DNA of 16,764 bases from Candidatus Latescibacteria bacterium 4484_181 (GTDB taxonomy: Bacteria > Latescibacterota > MVCY01). Shown piece after piece: positions 15,150 through 16,764 of the stretch. The position numbers and the translations under genes were made by a program. The notes under the pieces were generated by a model. That model saw only the letters and a program-made list of their open reading frames with translations, was not told the DNA's origin and made no database searches. The number at the start of each line of letters is the position of its first letter. Position 1 is the first letter of the stretch. The DNA lies in assembly GCA_002049985.1 (NCBI GenBank), contig MVCY01000039.1, positions 1 to 16,764 on the forward strand, written 5' to 3'.

Positions 15150-16361
15150 ATGAAAGCGGCCTACTTCGACTGCTTCTCCGGTATAAGTGGTGATATGGTC
15201 CTCGGCGCTCTGGTCGATGCAGGACTGGATCTGGGGCAGTTAGAGAGCGAACTCAGGAGACTCAACCTAACGGGATACCACATCCGGACGGAGGAGACAG
15301 AACGCGGTGGGATAAGGGCAACTCAACTTAAGGTCACCGTCGCCGAAGAGCAGAAAGAGAGAAATCTGAATGACATCTGTGAGATAATCGAGAAAAGCAG
15401 TCTGAGAACATCGGTTAAGATTAAAAGCAAGCAGGTATTCCTTCGGCTTGCCAAAGCAGAGGCGAAGATACACGGCAAGGCAACAGAGCAGATCCACTTT
15501 CACGAGGTCGGAGCAGTAGATGCCTTAGTGGACGTCGTGGGGGCGGTGATCGCTTTGCAGGAGCTGGGGATAGAAAAGGTCTACGCCTCCCAGGTGCACG
15601 TTGGTACGGGTTTCGTCAAATGCAGCCACGGCCTTCTACCACTGCCAGCGCCAGCTACGACCGAACTTCTCAGGGGAGTGCCCATCTACTCCACAGGCAT
15701 CCGAAAGGAGCTTACCACCCCCACCGGAGCGGCTATTCTTACTACTTTATGTGATGAATTCGGCGAGATGCCCTCGATGCAGGTGGAGAAGATAGGCTAC
15801 GGTGCCGGCAGCAGAGAACTTCCCCTGCCCAACCTCTTGCGGGTATTCATAGGCAACTGCCCCTGCCAGTACGAACAAGATAAAGTAGTTGTTCTGGAGA
15901 CAAACATGGATGATATGAACCCCCAGTTCTACGAGCATATTATGGAATCATTATTCCACAAAGGAGCCAAAGATGTGTTTCTGACTCCGGTTTACATGAA
16001 GAAGAACAGACCGGGAATTCTCCTCAGTATTATTGCTTCGTCCGACAAAACCGGTGAACTTCTTGAAGTTCTGTTTAAAGAGACTACCACCTTGGGGGTG
16101 AGGATTTCTGAGGAGAAGATGAGGAGAATGCTGAAAAGGGAGGGCAAAATTATTAATACCTCATACGGAGAAGTCAAGGTCAAATTGAGCTTCATAGATG
16201 GGAAGCTGAGGGATATTGCCCCCGAGTATGACGAGTGCAAAAGGATAGCTGAACAATATCAGCTTCCGATCAGGGAGGCCTACGACCGGGTCAAGAAGGA
16301 GGCGATTGAAAAGACAACAGAGGAGAATGCTGGGCGCTGGAAGAAGCACAGTGGACAGTGA
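15150..16361 (+). CDS. larC: LarC, CTP-dependent nickel-insertion enzyme (single ORF)
   Basis: LarC is a nickel insertase (cyclometallase) that places Ni into the pincer dithio-intermediate using CTP, the last step in making the cofactor of lactate racemase LarA and related enzymes. 403 residues; ATG 15150 follows AAGGAG at 15133-15138. The N-terminus YFDCFSGISGDMVLGALVDAG is diagnostic. Further features are IHFHEVGAVDALVDVVG (115-130), VHVGTGFVKCSHGLLPLPAPA, ELTTPTGAAI and the C-terminal domain blocks VLETNMDDMNPQFYEHIME and PVYMKKNRPG. In Lactobacillus plantarum the two halves, LarC1 and LarC2, are joined by frameshifting; here they are one uninterrupted frame. It is coupled to larB; no larE or larA lies in the window. 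Confidence 0.93.
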   Translation: MKAAYFDCFSGISGDMVLGALVDAGLDLGQLESELRRLNLTGYHIRTEETERGGIRATQLKVTVAEEQKERNLNDICEIIEKSSLRTSVKIKSKQVFLRLAKAEAKIHGKATEQIHFHEVGAVDALVDVVGAVIALQELGIEKVYASQVHVGTGFVKCSHGLLPLPAPATTELLRGVPIYSTGIRKELTTPTGAAILTTLCDEFGEMPSMQVEKIGYGAGSRELPLPNLLRVFIGNCPCQYEQDKVVVLETNMDDMNPQFYEHIMESLFHKGAKDVFLTPVYMKKNRPGILLSIIASSDKTGELLEVLFKETTTLGVRISEEKMRRMLKREGKIINTSYGEVKVKLSFIDGKLRDIAPEYDECKRIAEQYQLPIREAYDRVKKEAIEKTTEENAGRWKKHSGQ

Positions 16362-16433
16362 TTGATAACCAGGGGCTATCATCGTTTCTCTTCTCTCCTG
16401 TTTCGTCCTTATTCGCAAAAAGGAGGATAAGAA

Positions 16434-16764
16434 TTGTCAGAGTTGCCCCCTGAGTTAGAGAGGGCTAAACAGTTTCATGGTCACTTAGGACCCTATCTAA
16501 CAGTCGGCTTGAAGATGGGAGAAGCCATAACAAGAAGATTTGGGCATACCCCATTCTCTTTTAAGATAGAGGCGTTCACCGGGAGCACCCCTCCTGTACT
16601 GTAGGCAATGGGGGTATAAAGATTATGGGGGCGACAGTGCCTTGCGCCGTGGCGTTTAAGCAGGGAGAGCAACTGGAGGTGAGGCTGCGACCAGAGGTGT
16701 TGGAGGGTATCCGAAACTGTGAGGATAAGGCCCAGGAGACATTAGCCTTGCGCCTTTGGAAAAT
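16434..16764 (+). pseudogene. FmdE-family protein, frame broken and cut by the window end
   Basis: TTG 16434 follows AAGGAGG (7 bases). The first 56 codons read SELPPELERAKQFHGHLGPY and then LKMGEAITRRFGH and AFTGSTPP, the N-terminal half of the FmdE/FwdE-like domain (formylmethanofuran dehydrogenase subunit E family), with the F-H-G-H-L-G-P-Y motif. TAG 16602-16604 then stops the frame. From 16595 another frame continues CTVGNGGIKIMGATVPCAV and runs to the window end. The family has P-P-V-S-C-x-x-D-G-I-Q-x-x-T-G-C-T, so about 12-14 residues including one of the usual Cys ligands have gone. Family members bind zinc or another metal; the role outside methanogens is unclear. It lies 72 bases after larC. 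Confidence 0.75.

Overview
The window is about 16.8 kb of bacterial DNA in which every gene I can support lies on the + strand. Spacing is tight, Shine-Dalgarno sites are strong (one is a near-perfect AGGAGGTGAT), three genes appear to use TTG starts, and base composition is moderate. There are no rRNA or tRNA genes, CRISPR arrays, phage genes or transposases. The content suggests an uncultured anaerobe, possibly Chloroflexota or a candidate phylum: a radical SAM enzyme, nickel-pincer cofactor genes larB/larC, an FmdE-type protein, a serine-palmitoyltransferase-like enzyme and several membrane proteins of unknown function. I cannot fix the phylum from sequence alone.

Layout. (1) 1-2684: tail of a secreted Ca-loop protein, a doubtful 33-aa Cys-rich ORF, guaB (IMP dehydrogenase), then a consensus sigma-70 promoter with a leader of about 115 nt before a CTP-dependent lipid-kinase-like (Dgk1/SEC59-type) gene. 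(2) 2782-7149: a GT4 glycosyltransferase with a broken C-terminus, a PhaR-type regulator, a radical SAM protein with a SPASM-like tail, and an alpha-oxoamine synthase (serine palmitoyltransferase-like) closed by a good intrinsic terminator at 7175-7212. (3) 7477-12022: a compact five-gene cassette with no recognised function. It encodes a soluble protein with barrel-sandwich-like and KOW-like parts, a signal-peptide/FN3/TM protein (DUF6754-like from memory), and three small membrane proteins, two junctions being ATGA overlaps. This is the best candidate for an undescribed system. (4) 12037-14193: a Gfo/Idh/MocA oxidoreductase and a broken GNAT-type acyltransferase related, as far as I can judge, to the bacterial ceramide synthase family. 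(5) 14451-16764: larB (broken), larC (intact, single ORF) and an FmdE-family gene (broken, running off the end).

A second theme is damage. Six genes (GT4, oxoamine synthase, Gfo/Idh, GNAT, larB, fmdE) end early or switch frame at points where family-conserved sequence is missing or, once, duplicated (a 46-bp tandem repeat). The other nine or ten genes are clean. This is either real gene decay or a cluster of amplification/assembly deletions, and should be settled before any of these genes is called a pseudogene.

Functionally, the Dgk1-like kinase, GT4, oxoamine synthase and GNAT acyltransferase all point to membrane-lipid (possibly sphingolipid-type) synthesis. larB/larC point to the nickel-pincer nucleotide cofactor. 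The five-gene cassette looks like one membrane complex.
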